Shown here: positions 8,956 to 18,045 of the stretch, piece by piece
How the letters are laid out: every line of letters begins with the position of its first letter
How positions within the stretch are numbered: the first letter of the stretch is position 1
Source of the DNA: G965215145 sp965215145
GTDB taxonomy: Bacteria; Bacteroidota; Rhodothermia; Rhodothermales; JANQRZ01
NCBI GenBank assembly: GCA_965215145.1
Contig: OZ244038.1
Coordinates: 868,001 to 932,000 of the forward strand
DNA length: 64,000 nt
Reading direction: 5' to 3'
The notes under the pieces: model-generated
What the model saw: only the letters and a program-made list of their open reading frames with translations
Database searches by the model: none
What the model was told of the DNA's origin: nothing
Translations under genes and position numbers: made by a program

Positions 8956-9110
8956 GACCGGCCTCGCACGAGGCTAAGGGACGCGGGGGCTGGGATAGTG
9001 GGGAGCGCACGTGTGCCCTGACGGCGCGGCGACCGGGGCGTATGTTCATGTCCGCTCGGGCGTTGCCCGTCCACCGAACGCCCCGTTCCTCCCGGATTCC
9101 CCCTCGGACC

Positions 9111-11327
9111 ATGCCCTCCTCGCCTCTCCGCGTGCCGGTGTTCGCCTTCCTCTCGCTGACGCTGTTCGCCGGCTCGCCGGAGGTGGCCGCTCAGGACGCC
9201 CCGCGCGTCGTGGAGGCCGTCCGCGTCAACACGTCGGAGCCGCTGCGCGACATCCCCGCTCGCCCCGGCACCCACCGCTCGCTGCCCCACGCCGTCCCTA
9301 ACAAGTTCCACCGGTTCGGCGGCCACGGCCCGCTCCCGGCGCAGCCCGGCTTCGCGGACCCCCTCGTCGGCCGCGGCGACATCCCCACGCGGGATGCCGC
9401 GGTCGTGCTCGACTTCGACGGCGCCTCGCAGGACGACAACGTTCTGGCCCTCGGGGGCGGTGTCCTCCCCCCAGACACGAACGGGGACGTTGGCCCGAAC
9501 CACTACGTGCAGTGGATCAACCTCGTCGCGAAGTTCTACGGCAAGGACGGCACGCTCCTGCTCGGGCCGGTGCCGGGGAACCACTTCTTCGAGGGGCTCG
9601 GGGGGCCATGCGACGACCGCAACGACGGCGACCCCGTCGTCCTCTACGACGAGCGGGCCGACCGCTGGGTGGCGATGCAGTTCATGCTCGCCCAGCTCTT
9701 CACGGGCTCGGGCGGCTACGCCCTCTGCATGGCCGTCTCGACGACGCCGGACCCGACGGGCCCCTACCACCAGTACGAGTTCCCCTTCGACGACTTCCCG
9801 GACTACCCGAAGATCGGCGTCGGCGCCGACGCCTACTACGCCACGACCCGCTCGTTCGGGGACGAGTTCAGGCAGGAGGCCGTGGCCTTCGAGCGCGCGG
9901 CGATGCTGGTGGGGGGGCCGGCGCAGATGGTCCTCTTCTTCATCCCCGACGACGACCCCATCGACGGCTTCCTCCCGGCCGACCTCGACGGGGCGGCCCC
10001 GGCGGAGGGCGCGCCGGGCCTGTTCGGCGGCATCCCTATAGACGTGCCGGAGATCCGCCTCTACGGCCTCACCCCCGACTGGGACGAGCCGGCCGCCTCG
10101 ACGTTCGAGCTCGTCGCCGCGCTCCCGGTGGCCTCGTTCAGCCGCTCCGTCTCGGGCGTCCCCCAGCCGAGCCCCGGCCCGGACCTCGCCTCGCTCACGT
10201 TCCTCCTCATGCACCGCCTCCAGTACCGCGTCTTCGACGACCGGGAGGTGCTGATGCTGAACCACACCGTGAACGTCGGCGGCGGGCGCGCGGGGGTGCG
10301 GTGGTACGAGCTCCAGGACACGGGCGCCGGCTGGGGGCTCCACCAGCAGGGCACCTACGCCCCCGGCGACGGCCTCGACCGCTGGCTCGGCTCCGTCGCG
10401 ATGAACGGCGACGGCGACATCGGCCTCGGCTTCTCCGTCGCCAGCCCCGACCTCTTCCCCTCGATCCGGTTCACCGGCCAGACCGCCGACCAGAGCGGGA
10501 CGGGCGTGATGAACGTGGCGGAGACGGAGATCGAGGCGGGCGGCGGCGCGCAGACCTCCAGCTCCCAGCGCTGGGGGGACTACAGCATGCTCGCCGTCGA
10601 CCCCTCGGACGACCGGACGTTCTGGTTCACCACCGAGTACTACGCGGCGACGAGTGGCAGCGACTTCAGGACGCGGATCGGCGCCGTCGCGATCGAGGAG
10701 CCCCCGGCCGCGAGCCTCGCCGCCTCGGCGACCGAGACCGAGCTCGCCCCCGGCGACACGACGGTGTTCTCGTACACCGTCTTCAACAACACCGGCGAGG
10801 ATCTCACCGGCGACGTCTGGTACGTCGCCCGCCGCGACGGGGAGGTGACGGGGGAGGCCATCCTCGCGTCCGGGACGTTCCCGCCCGGCGCCGGCGAGAC
10901 GCAGACGTTCACGGAATCGTTCGCCGCCGCCGCCCCGCTCGGCGACTACACCTACACCTTCAACGTTGGCGACTACCCCGACCTCGTGCTCGACTCGGAC
11001 TCGGTCGTGGTGACGCTGGAGATGCCTACGTCGTCCGACGGGCCCCCCGCTGCGAGCCCGTCAGCGGCGGTGGTTCTAGAGGCCCCCTATCCAAACCCCG
11101 CCCGCCTCGCGGCGACGGTGAGCTTCTCGCTGCCGAGCGTCCAGAGGGTGCGGCTCGTCGTCTACGACGTGCTCGGGCGCGAGGTCGCCGTGCTCGCGGA
11201 GGGGGAGCGGGCGCCGGGCGTGCACGCCGTCGCCGTGGACGGGACCGGGCTGCCGAGCGGCCGGTACCTCGTCCAGCTCGAGGCCAATGGCACGGTGCAG
11301 ACGCAGGCGTTTACGCTACTACGCTGA
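9111..11327 (+). CDS. Large secreted protein with type IX sorting domain
   Basis: 738 residues from ATG 9111, giving a signal peptide ending near EVAAQDAP; the frame opens at 9042 but that adds a non-signal leader. The ~500-residue central part (GGGVLPPDTNGDVGPNHYVQ, WGDYSMLAVDP) resembles exported proteins of unknown activity with a propeller-like fold. After it comes a CARDB/Ig-like domain (ELAPGDTTVFSYTVFNNTG). The last ~80 residues are a Por/T9SS C-terminal sorting domain (PYPNPARLAAT, VYDVLGREVAVL, LPSGRYLVQL). Exported by Sec, then secreted or surface-attached by T9SS. No enzymatic role is assigned. Confidence 0.85.
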   Translation: MPSSPLRVPVFAFLSLTLFAGSPEVAAQDAPRVVEAVRVNTSEPLRDIPARPGTHRSLPHAVPNKFHRFGGHGPLPAQPGFADPLVGRGDIPTRDAAVVLDFDGASQDDNVLALGGGVLPPDTNGDVGPNHYVQWINLVAKFYGKDGTLLLGPVPGNHFFEGLGGPCDDRNDGDPVVLYDERADRWVAMQFMLAQLFTGSGGYALCMAVSTTPDPTGPYHQYEFPFDDFPDYPKIGVGADAYYATTRSFGDEFRQEAVAFERAAMLVGGPAQMVLFFIPDDDPIDGFLPADLDGAAPAEGAPGLFGGIPIDVPEIRLYGLTPDWDEPAASTFELVAALPVASFSRSVSGVPQPSPGPDLASLTFLLMHRLQYRVFDDREVLMLNHTVNVGGGRAGVRWYELQDTGAGWGLHQQGTYAPGDGLDRWLGSVAMNGDGDIGLGFSVASPDLFPSIRFTGQTADQSGTGVMNVAETEIEAGGGAQTSSSQRWGDYSMLAVDPSDDRTFWFTTEYYAATSGSDFRTRIGAVAIEEPPAASLAASATETELAPGDTTVFSYTVFNNTGEDLTGDVWYVARRDGEVTGEAILASGTFPPGAGETQTFTESFAAAAPLGDYTYTFNVGDYPDLVLDSDSVVVTLEMPTSSDGPPAASPSAAVVLEAPYPNPARLAATVSFSLPSVQRVRLVVYDVLGREVAVLAEGERAPGVHAVAVDGTGLPSGRYLVQLEANGTVQTQAFTLLR

Positions 11328-11380
11328 GGCCCCTAACGCACAGCACCCCGCTCGGCCTATCCGAGGGGGCGCCTGCAGGG

Positions 11381-11453
11381 AGCCAATGACCGGACTCGAA
11401 CCGGTGACCTGCTCATTACGAGTGAGCTGCTCTACCAACTGAGCTACATTGGC
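11381..11453 (-). tRNA. tRNA-Thr (anticodon CGT)
   Basis: 73 nt on the minus strand. The 7-bp acceptor stem GCCAATG/CATTGGC is perfect, the D arm reads AGCTCAGTTGGTAGAGC, the anticodon loop is CTCGTAA flanked by GCTCA/TGAGC, and the T arm is CCGGTTCGAGTCCGG. The anticodon CGT reads ACG codons for Thr. CCA is not encoded. Confidence 0.95.
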
Positions 11454-11542
11454 CTAGAACAGGAAGGATACGGCCTCCCGCCGTCGGGCGTCAACCAGAG
11501 CGGGCTGGGATTCTCGGTGAACGGCAGACCAACGGGCTGGGG

Positions 11543-11797
11543 TTAGAGCCGCGATTGCTGGTAGGCGTCCCAGAGCGGCTGCGGGTCCTCGGCGTAGAGC
11601 TCGATGTGGCCGCAGTCGGCGCAGACCTCGGCGAGCACGCCCGTCCGAGCCTCTCCCTTGAACAGCTTCGCCTCGGGCTTGGCGAAGACGCCGACCTCCG
11701 CCTTCGGGCGACTGCCGTGCGCGTCGCGGTCGATGAGGCGGGCATCGGGGACGACGTGCTCAGAGCCGCAGCGGGCGCAGGTCAGAGATTCGGGCAT
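11543..11797 (-). CDS. Small zinc-ribbon protein, unknown function
   Basis: 84 residues. Two Cys pairs, CARCG near residue 8 and CADCG near residue 59, indicate a zinc ribbon, with a basic stretch between them. It resembles a conserved family of small uncharacterised bacterial zinc-ribbon proteins; no function is known to me. It follows an unknown small gene on the same strand, with 9 bases between them. Confidence 0.75.
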   Translation of the reverse strand: MPESLTCARCGSEHVVPDARLIDRDAHGSRPKAEVGVFAKPEAKLFKGEARTGVLAEVCADCGHIELYAEDPQPLWDAYQQSRL

Positions 11798-11806
11798 AGC
11801 AGAGGC

Positions 11807-12040
11807 TCAGTCGGTGCGGGCGGCGGCGATGGCGCGGAGCAGATCATCGTCGGAGAGGGCGTCCTCCCACCCCGACTCAAGCTCGACGCGGACGGACTGC
11901 GCGCCGCCATCGGGGGTGCAGACGACGCGGACGCGTCCATCCTCCCGATCCGGCGCGACGCCCTCAAGCTCGGGGAGGCCGGCGTAGGCCTCGGCGCAGG
12001 TCCACGTCCGGCTGTCGGGGTCGGTGACTTCACGGTTCAT
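11807..12040 (-). CDS. Small hypothetical protein
   Basis: 77 residues, acidic (ELESGWEDALSDDDLLRAIAAARTD at the C-terminus is given here only in part: SDDDLLRAIAAARTD). No family, signal peptide or membrane helix seen. Lies between the M42 peptidase and the zinc-ribbon gene in a tight same-strand run (15- and 9-base gaps), so it is probably an operon member. Confidence 0.65.
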   Translation of the reverse strand: MNREVTDPDSRTWTCAEAYAGLPELEGVAPDREDGRVRVVCTPDGGAQSVRVELESGWEDALSDDDLLRAIAAARTD

Positions 12041-12055
12041 ACGGCTCGGGCGGGT

Positions 12056-13135
12056 TCAGGCGTCGAGGACGGAGGCGGTGAACGTGTCGTCGGCCCGGAT
12101 GGAGCGGGCGAAGGCCGTCATGAGCCGGATCGTCGCCTCGACGTCGGCGGCGTCCACCGTCTCGACGGTCGAGTGCATGTAGCGCAGCGGCATCGAGACG
12201 AGCGCGCTTGGGATGCCGGCCTTCGAGGAGAAGATCACGTCGGTGTCGGTGCCGGAGTGGCGGCTGCTGGCCTCGTGCTGGAGCGCGATCCCCTCGGCCT
12301 CCGCGACCTCCACCAGCCGCTCGACGACGCGGGGGTGGTTCACGGTCCCGTGCGTCACGCTCGGGCCGCCGCCGAGCTTGACCTCGCCGTGCTTCTCCTT
12401 CGGGATGCCGGGGGAGTCCGTGGCGTGGGTGACGTCGAGGACGAGGGCGACGTCGGGGCTGAGGCGGTAGGCGGCCATCCTCGCGCCGTTGCCGCCGATC
12501 TCCTCCTGCACCGCGTTGAGTGCGACGACGCCCGCCGCCGGGCGATCCTCGGCCAGCGCCTTCAGCACCTCGGCGATGACGTACCCGCCGAGGCGGTTGT
12601 CGAGCGCGCGCCCGACGAGCCGCCCCGCGGTCAGCTCCTCGACGGCGTCGGCGTAGACGGCGGGGTGGCCGACGCGGACGCCCCGCTCGGCGACTTCTTC
12701 CTTACTCGACGCGCCGATGTCGACGAACAGCTCCTCCAGCTTCGGCGCCTTCTCCTCCTTCCCCCGCTCCCGCAGGTGGATCGCCGTGTTGCCGACGATG
12801 CCGGCGACCTCGCCCTTCGCGCCGAGGATGCGGATGCGCCGGGCGCGGGCCACGGCGGCGTCGGAGCCGCCGATCCGGTCGAGGTGGAGGAACCCCTCGT
12901 CGGTGACGTACTTCACCATGAACCCGATCTCGTCGGCGTGGGCCTCCAGCATCAGCGTCGGCGCGCCGCCCTGGCCGTCGAGCGCGGCCCAGACGTTCCC
13001 GTAGGCGTCGCTCTCGACGCGGTCGGCGTGGGGGCGGACGAACGCGGCCCACTTCCGCTGCCCGGCCGTCTCGAACCCGGTGGGGCTGGGCGTCTGGAGG
13101 AGGTCGAACAGGAAGTCGCGGTCGGGGAGGGGCAT
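12056..13135 (-). CDS. M42-family metallo-aminopeptidase
   Basis: 359 residues from ATG 13135, matching the length of M42 (glutamyl/deblocking aminopeptidase, FrvX-like) enzymes. Dinuclear metal site residues are visible: His and Asp in LEAHADEIGFMV, Asp in GRALDNRLGGY, the Glu pair in NAVQEEIGGNGA, Asp in VLDVTHATDSPG, and a C-terminal His in SSRHSGTDTD. Cytoplasmic, tetrahedral complexes that trim peptides. It heads a minus-strand run with two small genes. The upstream extension to 13384 covers a palindromic repeat and is rejected. Confidence 0.94.
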   Translation of the reverse strand: MPLPDRDFLFDLLQTPSPTGFETAGQRKWAAFVRPHADRVESDAYGNVWAALDGQGGAPTLMLEAHADEIGFMVKYVTDEGFLHLDRIGGSDAAVARARRIRILGAKGEVAGIVGNTAIHLRERGKEEKAPKLEELFVDIGASSKEEVAERGVRVGHPAVYADAVEELTAGRLVGRALDNRLGGYVIAEVLKALAEDRPAAGVVALNAVQEEIGGNGARMAAYRLSPDVALVLDVTHATDSPGIPKEKHGEVKLGGGPSVTHGTVNHPRVVERLVEVAEAEGIALQHEASSRHSGTDTDVIFSSKAGIPSALVSMPLRYMHSTVETVDAADVEATIRLMTAFARSIRADDTFTASVLDA

Positions 13136-13149
13136 AGGGCGGGGTGAGG

Positions 13150-13230
13150 GTAGGGGCGACCCCACGTGGTCGCCCTGTGCGAGGGATGCGCGGCTTCGGT
13201 CTGCGGGCAGACACGTGGGGCTGCCCCTAC
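13150..13230. repeat. GTAGGGGC-type palindrome (long form)
   Basis: GTAGGGGCGACCCCACGTG at 13150-13168 pairs with CACGTGGGGCTGCCCCTAC at 13212-13230 with two mismatches. An inner hairpin (GGGCGACC/GGTCGCCC) is nested in the left half. It lies between the divergent M42 peptidase and PIG-L genes. Confidence 0.7.
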
Positions 13231-13307
13231 GGGGTGCGTTCGGCGTTGGTGTGAGGAACAGCGGGCGGGGTCCGCCGTGGCAGGGCGACCCCGAATTCCG
13301 CGCGCCG

Positions 13308-15596
13308 ATGAACGTCCGAAGCCGCCTCCTGTTCGTCCTCTTCCTTCTGCTCCTGATGCCGGCCGCGGCGGCGCAGGAGCGCACCGACGAGCCCGCGCCG
13401 CTCGTGGTGATGAACCTCGCCGCGCACCCGGACGACGAGGACGGGCTGACGCTCGCGTACTACCGCCACGCGAAGGACGCCGTGGCGCACTCGGTGATCT
13501 ACACCCGCGGGGAGGGCGGGCAGAACGAGATCGGGCCGGACCTCTACGAGCGGCTCGGCGCTATCCGCACCGCGGAGACGGAGGCCGCCGCGCGGCACCT
13601 CGGCACGCAGGTCCGCTTCCTCAACCTCCCCGACTTCGGGTACTCGAAGTTCGCCCGCGAGGCGTTCGGGGCGTGGGGCGGCGAGGACGCCGTGACCGAG
13701 CGGCTGGTCTACCTCGTCCGCCGCCTCAAGCCCGACGTGCTGTTCACCAACCACGACACCGTGACCGTCGGACCGCGGACGCAGCACGGGCACCACCAGG
13801 CCGTCGGGGTCTCCGCCGTCCGCGCCTTCGACCTCGCCGCCGACCCGGCGTACCACCCCGAGCACCTGGAGGAGCCGGGCGTGGACCTCTGGCAGCCGAA
13901 ACGCCTCTTCCTCCGCCTCTGGCGCGGCGACCCCGACGGCCGCGCCGACGTGGCTGTGCCTGTTGGTGACGTGATCCCCGAGCTGGGGCGGTCGGCCGCG
14001 GACCTCGCCGTGGCCGCCGCCGCCGAGCACCGCTCGCAGGGGTTCGACAAGTTCGCCCCCCGCTTCCGGCGGGATACGACGCACTTCGTGCTGCTGAGGT
14101 CCGCGCGGGGTGTGCCGCCGCTCCCAGAAGATGCAGACGACCTCGCCGCCGGCCTCGCCCCGAACCCCCACGCCGCCGCCGCTGACCTCGCGTATCTGAT
14201 CGACAGCGGGCGCGCCCCGACGCTGCCGGACGGGATGCTTCGGCTGAGCGACAGCACCGCCGTGCCCGGCGGGACCGTCGAGCTGAGCTGGGGGCGACTC
14301 CCGATCCCGACGGCCGCCTCGCCCGACCACCGCCTCGTCCTGAGCGGCGCCGTGGACACGAGCTTCGCCGCCTCCGACGGCGCCGTGACCCTCCGTATCC
14401 CCGCCGGTGCGGAGCCGACGCTGCCGAAGGAGCGGGCGCAGTACGAGCGCTACGTGAGCAGCCCGCCCGCGCAGTGGGCGCTCCGCGACCCCGGCGGCGG
14501 GCTCGTCGCGGCGGGCCACCTCCCATTGGAGATCGCGCCGCCGCTGGTGCTGGAGGTCGAGGAGGCCGTCGAACTGCCGGGCGGGCTGCACCCGCGCCTG
14601 CTCCTCCGCCCCGGCGCGAACCGGCTGACCCTCACCGGCCGCGCCTTCGACCCCGGCGTGGACGCCGTCCGCCTCGCCGTCACCGTCGTCTCCCGCGCGA
14701 CGACGCACTCGGTGGGCGTGCGGAACCTGACGGTGCCGGTCCGCGACGGCCGGATCGAGGAGGCGGTCGAGGTGGAGCTGTGGGACGACCTGCCGGCCGG
14801 CGCCTACGCCGTCAGCGTGATCGGCCGGGCGGACCCGACGCCCGCGACGGCGCAGGGCGCCTTCGGGTCGTTGCAGCTCGAAGGGCAGGTGCTGCCGCCC
14901 ATCGCCGTGGCGGAGGGGCTGCGGGTCGGGTTCGTCCGCTCCTACGACGACGCCACCGAGGCCGCCCTCCGCGAGATGGGCGCCGCCGTCGTCCCGCTCG
15001 ACTCGGCCGCCCTCGCCACCGGCGGCCTCGACGGGCTCGACACCATCGTGCTCGACATCCGTGCGTACCTCGCTCGCCAGGACCTCCGCCAGCACAACGA
15101 CCGCCTCCTGGAGTGGGTACGCGGTGGTGGGCACCTGGTGGTGATGTACCAGAAGACGTTCGAGTGGAACGAGGGCTTCACCGACCCCTTCCTCGACGGC
15201 GTCAACAACCCCGCCGGGTTCGCCCCGCTCCCCCTCAGCCTCGGCCGCGACCGGGTGACCTATGAGGACGCCGCCGTCACCGCCCTCCGGCCGGACCACC
15301 CCCTGCTCCGCGCGCCAAACCGCATCAGCCGGGACGATTGGGGCGGGTGGGTCCAGGAGCGCGGGCTCTACTTCCCGCTGGAGTACGACCCCACCTACGC
15401 CGAGCTGTTCGAGATGGCGGACCCGGGCGAGGACCCGCTGCGGAGCTCGACGCTGCTGGCGGAGGTGGGGGAGGGGACGTACCTCTACACCGCGCTCGGG
15501 TGGTACAGGCAGCTCGCGGCGTTCAACCCCGGCGCGTACCGCCTCGTCGCCAACCTCGTCAGCCTCCCGCTCGTGGACGGCCGCCGTGGCGGCTGA
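13308..15596 (+). CDS. Secreted PIG-L-family deacetylase with C-terminal ThuA-like region
   Basis: 762 residues from ATG 13308 with a signal peptide (LLFVLFLLLLMPAAAAQ). The PIG-L/LmbE zinc deacetylase domain occupies ~30-300, with the AAHPDDEDG motif and the distal zinc His in QHGHHQAVGV. These enzymes remove N-acetyl groups from GlcNAc-type substrates. A middle beta-rich region follows, and residues ~540-750 (VGFVRSYDD, LLEWVRGGGHLVVMYQK) look like a glutamine-amidotransferase/ThuA-like fold without an evident catalytic Cys. Large multi-domain PIG-L proteins of this type are common in Bacteroidota. It overlaps the ZapE-like gene by 11 bases. Confidence 0.88.
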   Translation: MNVRSRLLFVLFLLLLMPAAAAQERTDEPAPLVVMNLAAHPDDEDGLTLAYYRHAKDAVAHSVIYTRGEGGQNEIGPDLYERLGAIRTAETEAAARHLGTQVRFLNLPDFGYSKFAREAFGAWGGEDAVTERLVYLVRRLKPDVLFTNHDTVTVGPRTQHGHHQAVGVSAVRAFDLAADPAYHPEHLEEPGVDLWQPKRLFLRLWRGDPDGRADVAVPVGDVIPELGRSAADLAVAAAAEHRSQGFDKFAPRFRRDTTHFVLLRSARGVPPLPEDADDLAAGLAPNPHAAAADLAYLIDSGRAPTLPDGMLRLSDSTAVPGGTVELSWGRLPIPTAASPDHRLVLSGAVDTSFAASDGAVTLRIPAGAEPTLPKERAQYERYVSSPPAQWALRDPGGGLVAAGHLPLEIAPPLVLEVEEAVELPGGLHPRLLLRPGANRLTLTGRAFDPGVDAVRLAVTVVSRATTHSVGVRNLTVPVRDGRIEEAVEVELWDDLPAGAYAVSVIGRADPTPATAQGAFGSLQLEGQVLPPIAVAEGLRVGFVRSYDDATEAALREMGAAVVPLDSAALATGGLDGLDTIVLDIRAYLARQDLRQHNDRLLEWVRGGGHLVVMYQKTFEWNEGFTDPFLDGVNNPAGFAPLPLSLGRDRVTYEDAAVTALRPDHPLLRAPNRISRDDWGGWVQERGLYFPLEYDPTYAELFEMADPGEDPLRSSTLLAEVGEGTYLYTALGWYRQLAAFNPGAYRLVANLVSLPLVDGRRGG

Positions 15597-16638
15597 GGCC
15601 CCGCTCACCCCGCCGCCGCGGTTCGACGGCGCCACGTTCGGGACGTACCGACCGCAGAACGACATGCAGGCCGAGGCGCTGGCCGATGCGGAGAGGTTTT
15701 CAGGGCGCGTCCGGGAGCGGTACGCGACGCCGGGCTGGCTCCGCTGGCTGAAGCGGGACGACAGCCTCCGCGGCGGGCTCTACCTCGTCGGGCCGGTGGG
15801 GACGGGGAAGACGCACCTCCTCGTCTCGATCTACCGCGCCCTCGCGCCCGACAGCCCGCCCCGTTCCGGCGGGGTGCCGGCGGCGTTCCTCCACTCGAAG
15901 CGGCTCTTCCGCGCCACCGAGCACCCGGAGCAGTATGCCCGCCGGCTGGCGGAGGACTACCGGGTGTTGCTCATCGACGAGGTCGAGCTCGATGACCCGG
16001 CCAACGAGGTCCGGCTGATCCTCGTGCTGAAGGAGCTGGCCCGGCTCGGCGTGACGGTAGCGGCGACGAGCAACGCCGAGCCCGAGAAGTTCGTCTCGGC
16101 GCAGTTCGGGCGGGACCGGCTGGAGCGGTTCATCTCGGAGGAGTTCCGGCAGCAGTACCACGTCGTCTTCGTTGGGGGGGAGGACTTCCGGCGGGGGCTG
16201 GAAAAACCCGGCCGCGCGTGGGTCGGCCCCCTCGACGCCGCCGACGCCGCCATGCGCGCCGACTTCGACGCGGAGACGGGCTCGAAGCGCTGGCTCTCCG
16301 GCCGCGACCTCCTCCGCCTCGCCACCGACACCGAGCGGACTCGGCTGGCCGAGGAGCTCGCCGCGCCGGACCACCTCTACCTCGCCGGCCTCGCCGTTTC
16401 CAGTACCGACGACGCGCTCCGGCTGCTCCGCGTCGTGGACGACCTCTACGACCGCCCCGACGCGCCGGTGCTCCATTTCACCGCCGAGCGCCCGCCTGCG
16501 CGGTGGTTCCCGAAGGAGGAGCAGCACGCCGGCATCGAACGGGCCGTGGCCGAGAAGTTCGAGCGGACGGTCTCGCGGCTCGGCGCCCTCTGCGCCGTCG
16601 AACGCGTCGGCGCCAGCGTGGATGGGTCGGCGAGGTAG
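15586..16638 (+). CDS. zapE: ZapE/AFG1-like AAA ATPase
   Basis: 350 residues from GTG 15586, the first start after the PIG-L frame, overlapping it by 11 bases. Walker A is GPVGTGKTHLL (69-79) and Walker B is VLLIDEVELDD; the sensor region AATSNAEPEKF and the FISEEFRQQYHVV segment are typical of AFG1/ZapE. In E. coli ZapE is a Z-ring-associated division ATPase, while the eukaryotic relative acts in mitochondrial protein turnover. The tail (residues 240-330: SGRDLLRLATD and onward) also fits. Alternative name: AFG1-like ATPase. Confidence 0.88.
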   Translation: MAAEAPLTPPPRFDGATFGTYRPQNDMQAEALADAERFSGRVRERYATPGWLRWLKRDDSLRGGLYLVGPVGTGKTHLLVSIYRALAPDSPPRSGGVPAAFLHSKRLFRATEHPEQYARRLAEDYRVLLIDEVELDDPANEVRLILVLKELARLGVTVAATSNAEPEKFVSAQFGRDRLERFISEEFRQQYHVVFVGGEDFRRGLEKPGRAWVGPLDAADAAMRADFDAETGSKRWLSGRDLLRLATDTERTRLAEELAAPDHLYLAGLAVSSTDDALRLLRVVDDLYDRPDAPVLHFTAERPPARWFPKEEQHAGIERAVAEKFERTVSRLGALCAVERVGASVDGSAR

Positions 16639-16649
16639 GGGCACCGTGC

Positions 16650-16815
16650 GGGACCCCCCGCTCGCCCGTCCCTCGCGGAGCCTGTGCTGAGCGCAGTCGA
16701 GGTGCTCAAGGACGGTCAAGCTGTCCCCCCCGCAAGCGGGACTTGCAGCTTCTGAAGGGGGACAGTCCCGCGCAGCCAGGAGCGGAGCGACTGCAAGAGG
16801 GACGGGGGGGGCGTC
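16650..16815. repeat. Imperfect inverted repeat related to the 3.1-kb element
   Basis: In the gap after zapE, CAAGCTGTCCCCCC (about 16727-16740) faces GAAGGGGGACAG (about 16755-16766), and outer GACCCCCCGCTCGCCCGTCCC faces GAGGGACGGGGGGGGCGTC further out. The CTGTCCCCC core and adjacent CAAG and CTTC context are shared with the outer arms of the element at 3103-3378. Confidence 0.5.
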
Positions 16816-16821
16816 CCGCCT

Positions 16822-17268
16822 TCAGCCCGAGGCGTCGAGGGTGGTGCCGTCGGGGTCCTGGCGGAGCTGGAGGGCGTGGAGCTTCTGCATCACCGTGAGG
16901 GCCAGTTCCAGCCGCCGCTCCAGGTTCTCCAGTTCGATCTTCTCCGCCGCCGCGCGGTGCTCGCGCGCCGCGGCCAGCCGCTCCTCGGCCTCGGCGAACA
17001 AGCGCGCCACCTCCGCCAGCTTCCGCTGATTCTCGACGGAGGGCGCCTTCAGCTTCGCCTCGACGAACGACTGCGCCGCCCCGAGCACCTCGCCCATGAT
17101 GGCCCGCGAGGACGGGTCCACCTGTGCGTGCGCCAGCCGCTCGACCACGTCCACGAGCGCCCCCTCCAGCTTCCCGAAGAGGGCGTCGAACAGCGCCGGG
17201 TCCCGGCCGGCGAGGTCGATCCGGAGGCGCGCGCGGTCCTCAGCGCCGTAGTCGGGGGAGCTCAGCAT
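16822..17268 (-). CDS. Hypothetical coiled-coil protein next to Clp-N gene
   Basis: 148 residues, highly helical and charged; the stretch from about 80 to 130 (ARLFAEAEERLAAAREHRA, LENLERRLELAL) reads as a coiled coil. No known family recognised. Its start overlaps the 3' end of the Clp-N gene by 7 bases on the same strand, which argues for translational coupling and a linked role. Confidence 0.65.
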   Translation of the reverse strand: MLSSPDYGAEDRARLRIDLAGRDPALFDALFGKLEGALVDVVERLAHAQVDPSSRAIMGEVLGAAQSFVEAKLKAPSVENQRKLAEVARLFAEAEERLAAAREHRAAAEKIELENLERRLELALTVMQKLHALQLRQDPDGTTLDASG

Positions 17269-17867
17269 GGTGCTTCCCGCTCGGCATCGAGATCCGCGAC
17301 GCCGCTCTCGACCACGATCAGCCCATCACCCCCGAGGGCGCGGTAGAGCTCCGAGAGGGCGAGGAGCACCTCGGCCACCTCGCCCTCCGTCACCACGTCG
17401 GCGTCGAAGACGAGCGAGAGCCGGTTCGCCGCGGCGCGGGCGCGCTCGCGGGCGGCCTCGGGATCGGGCGTGTACGGAGCGGCTGGCTCCCGCACCACCT
17501 CCGCGGTCGGCCCGGCAAGCGTCGCCTCCGTCACCCCGTGCTCGGCCAGCGCCTCAGCCGTCGGCCCGCCGGCGCGGACGAGCCCGACGAGCAGGTGCTC
17601 CGGGTCGAAGGCCGCGCTGCCCGCCGCCTCCGTCGCCGCCTCGACCACGGCGTCGAGGTCGGCCGCCCCCTCGACGGCCTCAGCCGACTCCTTCAGCGCC
17701 CGCACCCGCACGCCGAGGGCGCGGAGCCGGCGCACGGGCGCGCCGCCGACGCGGAGCAGCCCGAGCAGGAGGTGCTCCGCGCCGACGGCGTCGTGGCCGA
17801 GCCGGGCGGCTTCGGCGCGCGCGGCGTCGAGCGCGTCGCGCGTGCGGGGGGAGAGGGGGGCGTCCAT
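17262..17867 (-). CDS. Stand-alone Clp N-terminal (Clp-R) repeat protein
   Basis: 201 residues with two Clp-N repeats: LSPRTRDALDAARAEAARLG followed by VGAEHLLLGLLR, then AAFDPEHLLVGLVRAGG. These double repeats normally form the substrate/adaptor-binding N-domain of ClpA, ClpC or ClpB. No AAA module, Walker motif or ClpP loop follows, so it could act as an adaptor, decoy or substrate binder. The C-terminal third (VFDADVVTEGEVAEVLLALSE) is unassigned. It overlaps the next coiled-coil gene. Confidence 0.78.
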   Translation of the reverse strand: MDAPLSPRTRDALDAARAEAARLGHDAVGAEHLLLGLLRVGGAPVRRLRALGVRVRALKESAEAVEGAADLDAVVEAATEAAGSAAFDPEHLLVGLVRAGGPTAEALAEHGVTEATLAGPTAEVVREPAAPYTPDPEAARERARAAANRLSLVFDADVVTEGEVAEVLLALSELYRALGGDGLIVVESGVADLDAEREAPC

Positions 17868-17944
17868 CGTGGTGGGGGCGGGACGCCCTCACGCTACGCC
17901 GGGGCCGCTGTCAGGAGTCGTGTCAGGGAGGGCGCAGTTCGTGT

Positions 17945-18045
17945 CGCGTAGGGGTCCTGTCGTAGGGGCGGGTCTTGTACCCGCCCGTGCGGAGGGCTGG
18001 GCGACCACTCAGCGGAGCGACCTGCGCTCCGCTGGCCCCTACGCG
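17945..18045. repeat. Composite GTAGGGGC-type palindrome
   Basis: GTAGGGGCGGGT...ACCCGCCC near 17962-17986 forms an inner hairpin. An outer pair, CGCGTAGGGG near 17945 and CCCCTACGCG near 18036, spans the unit, with GCGGAGCG/CGCTCCGC between. The right end contains the TAG stop codon (18039-18041, minus strand) of the MerR gene. Confidence 0.65.
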
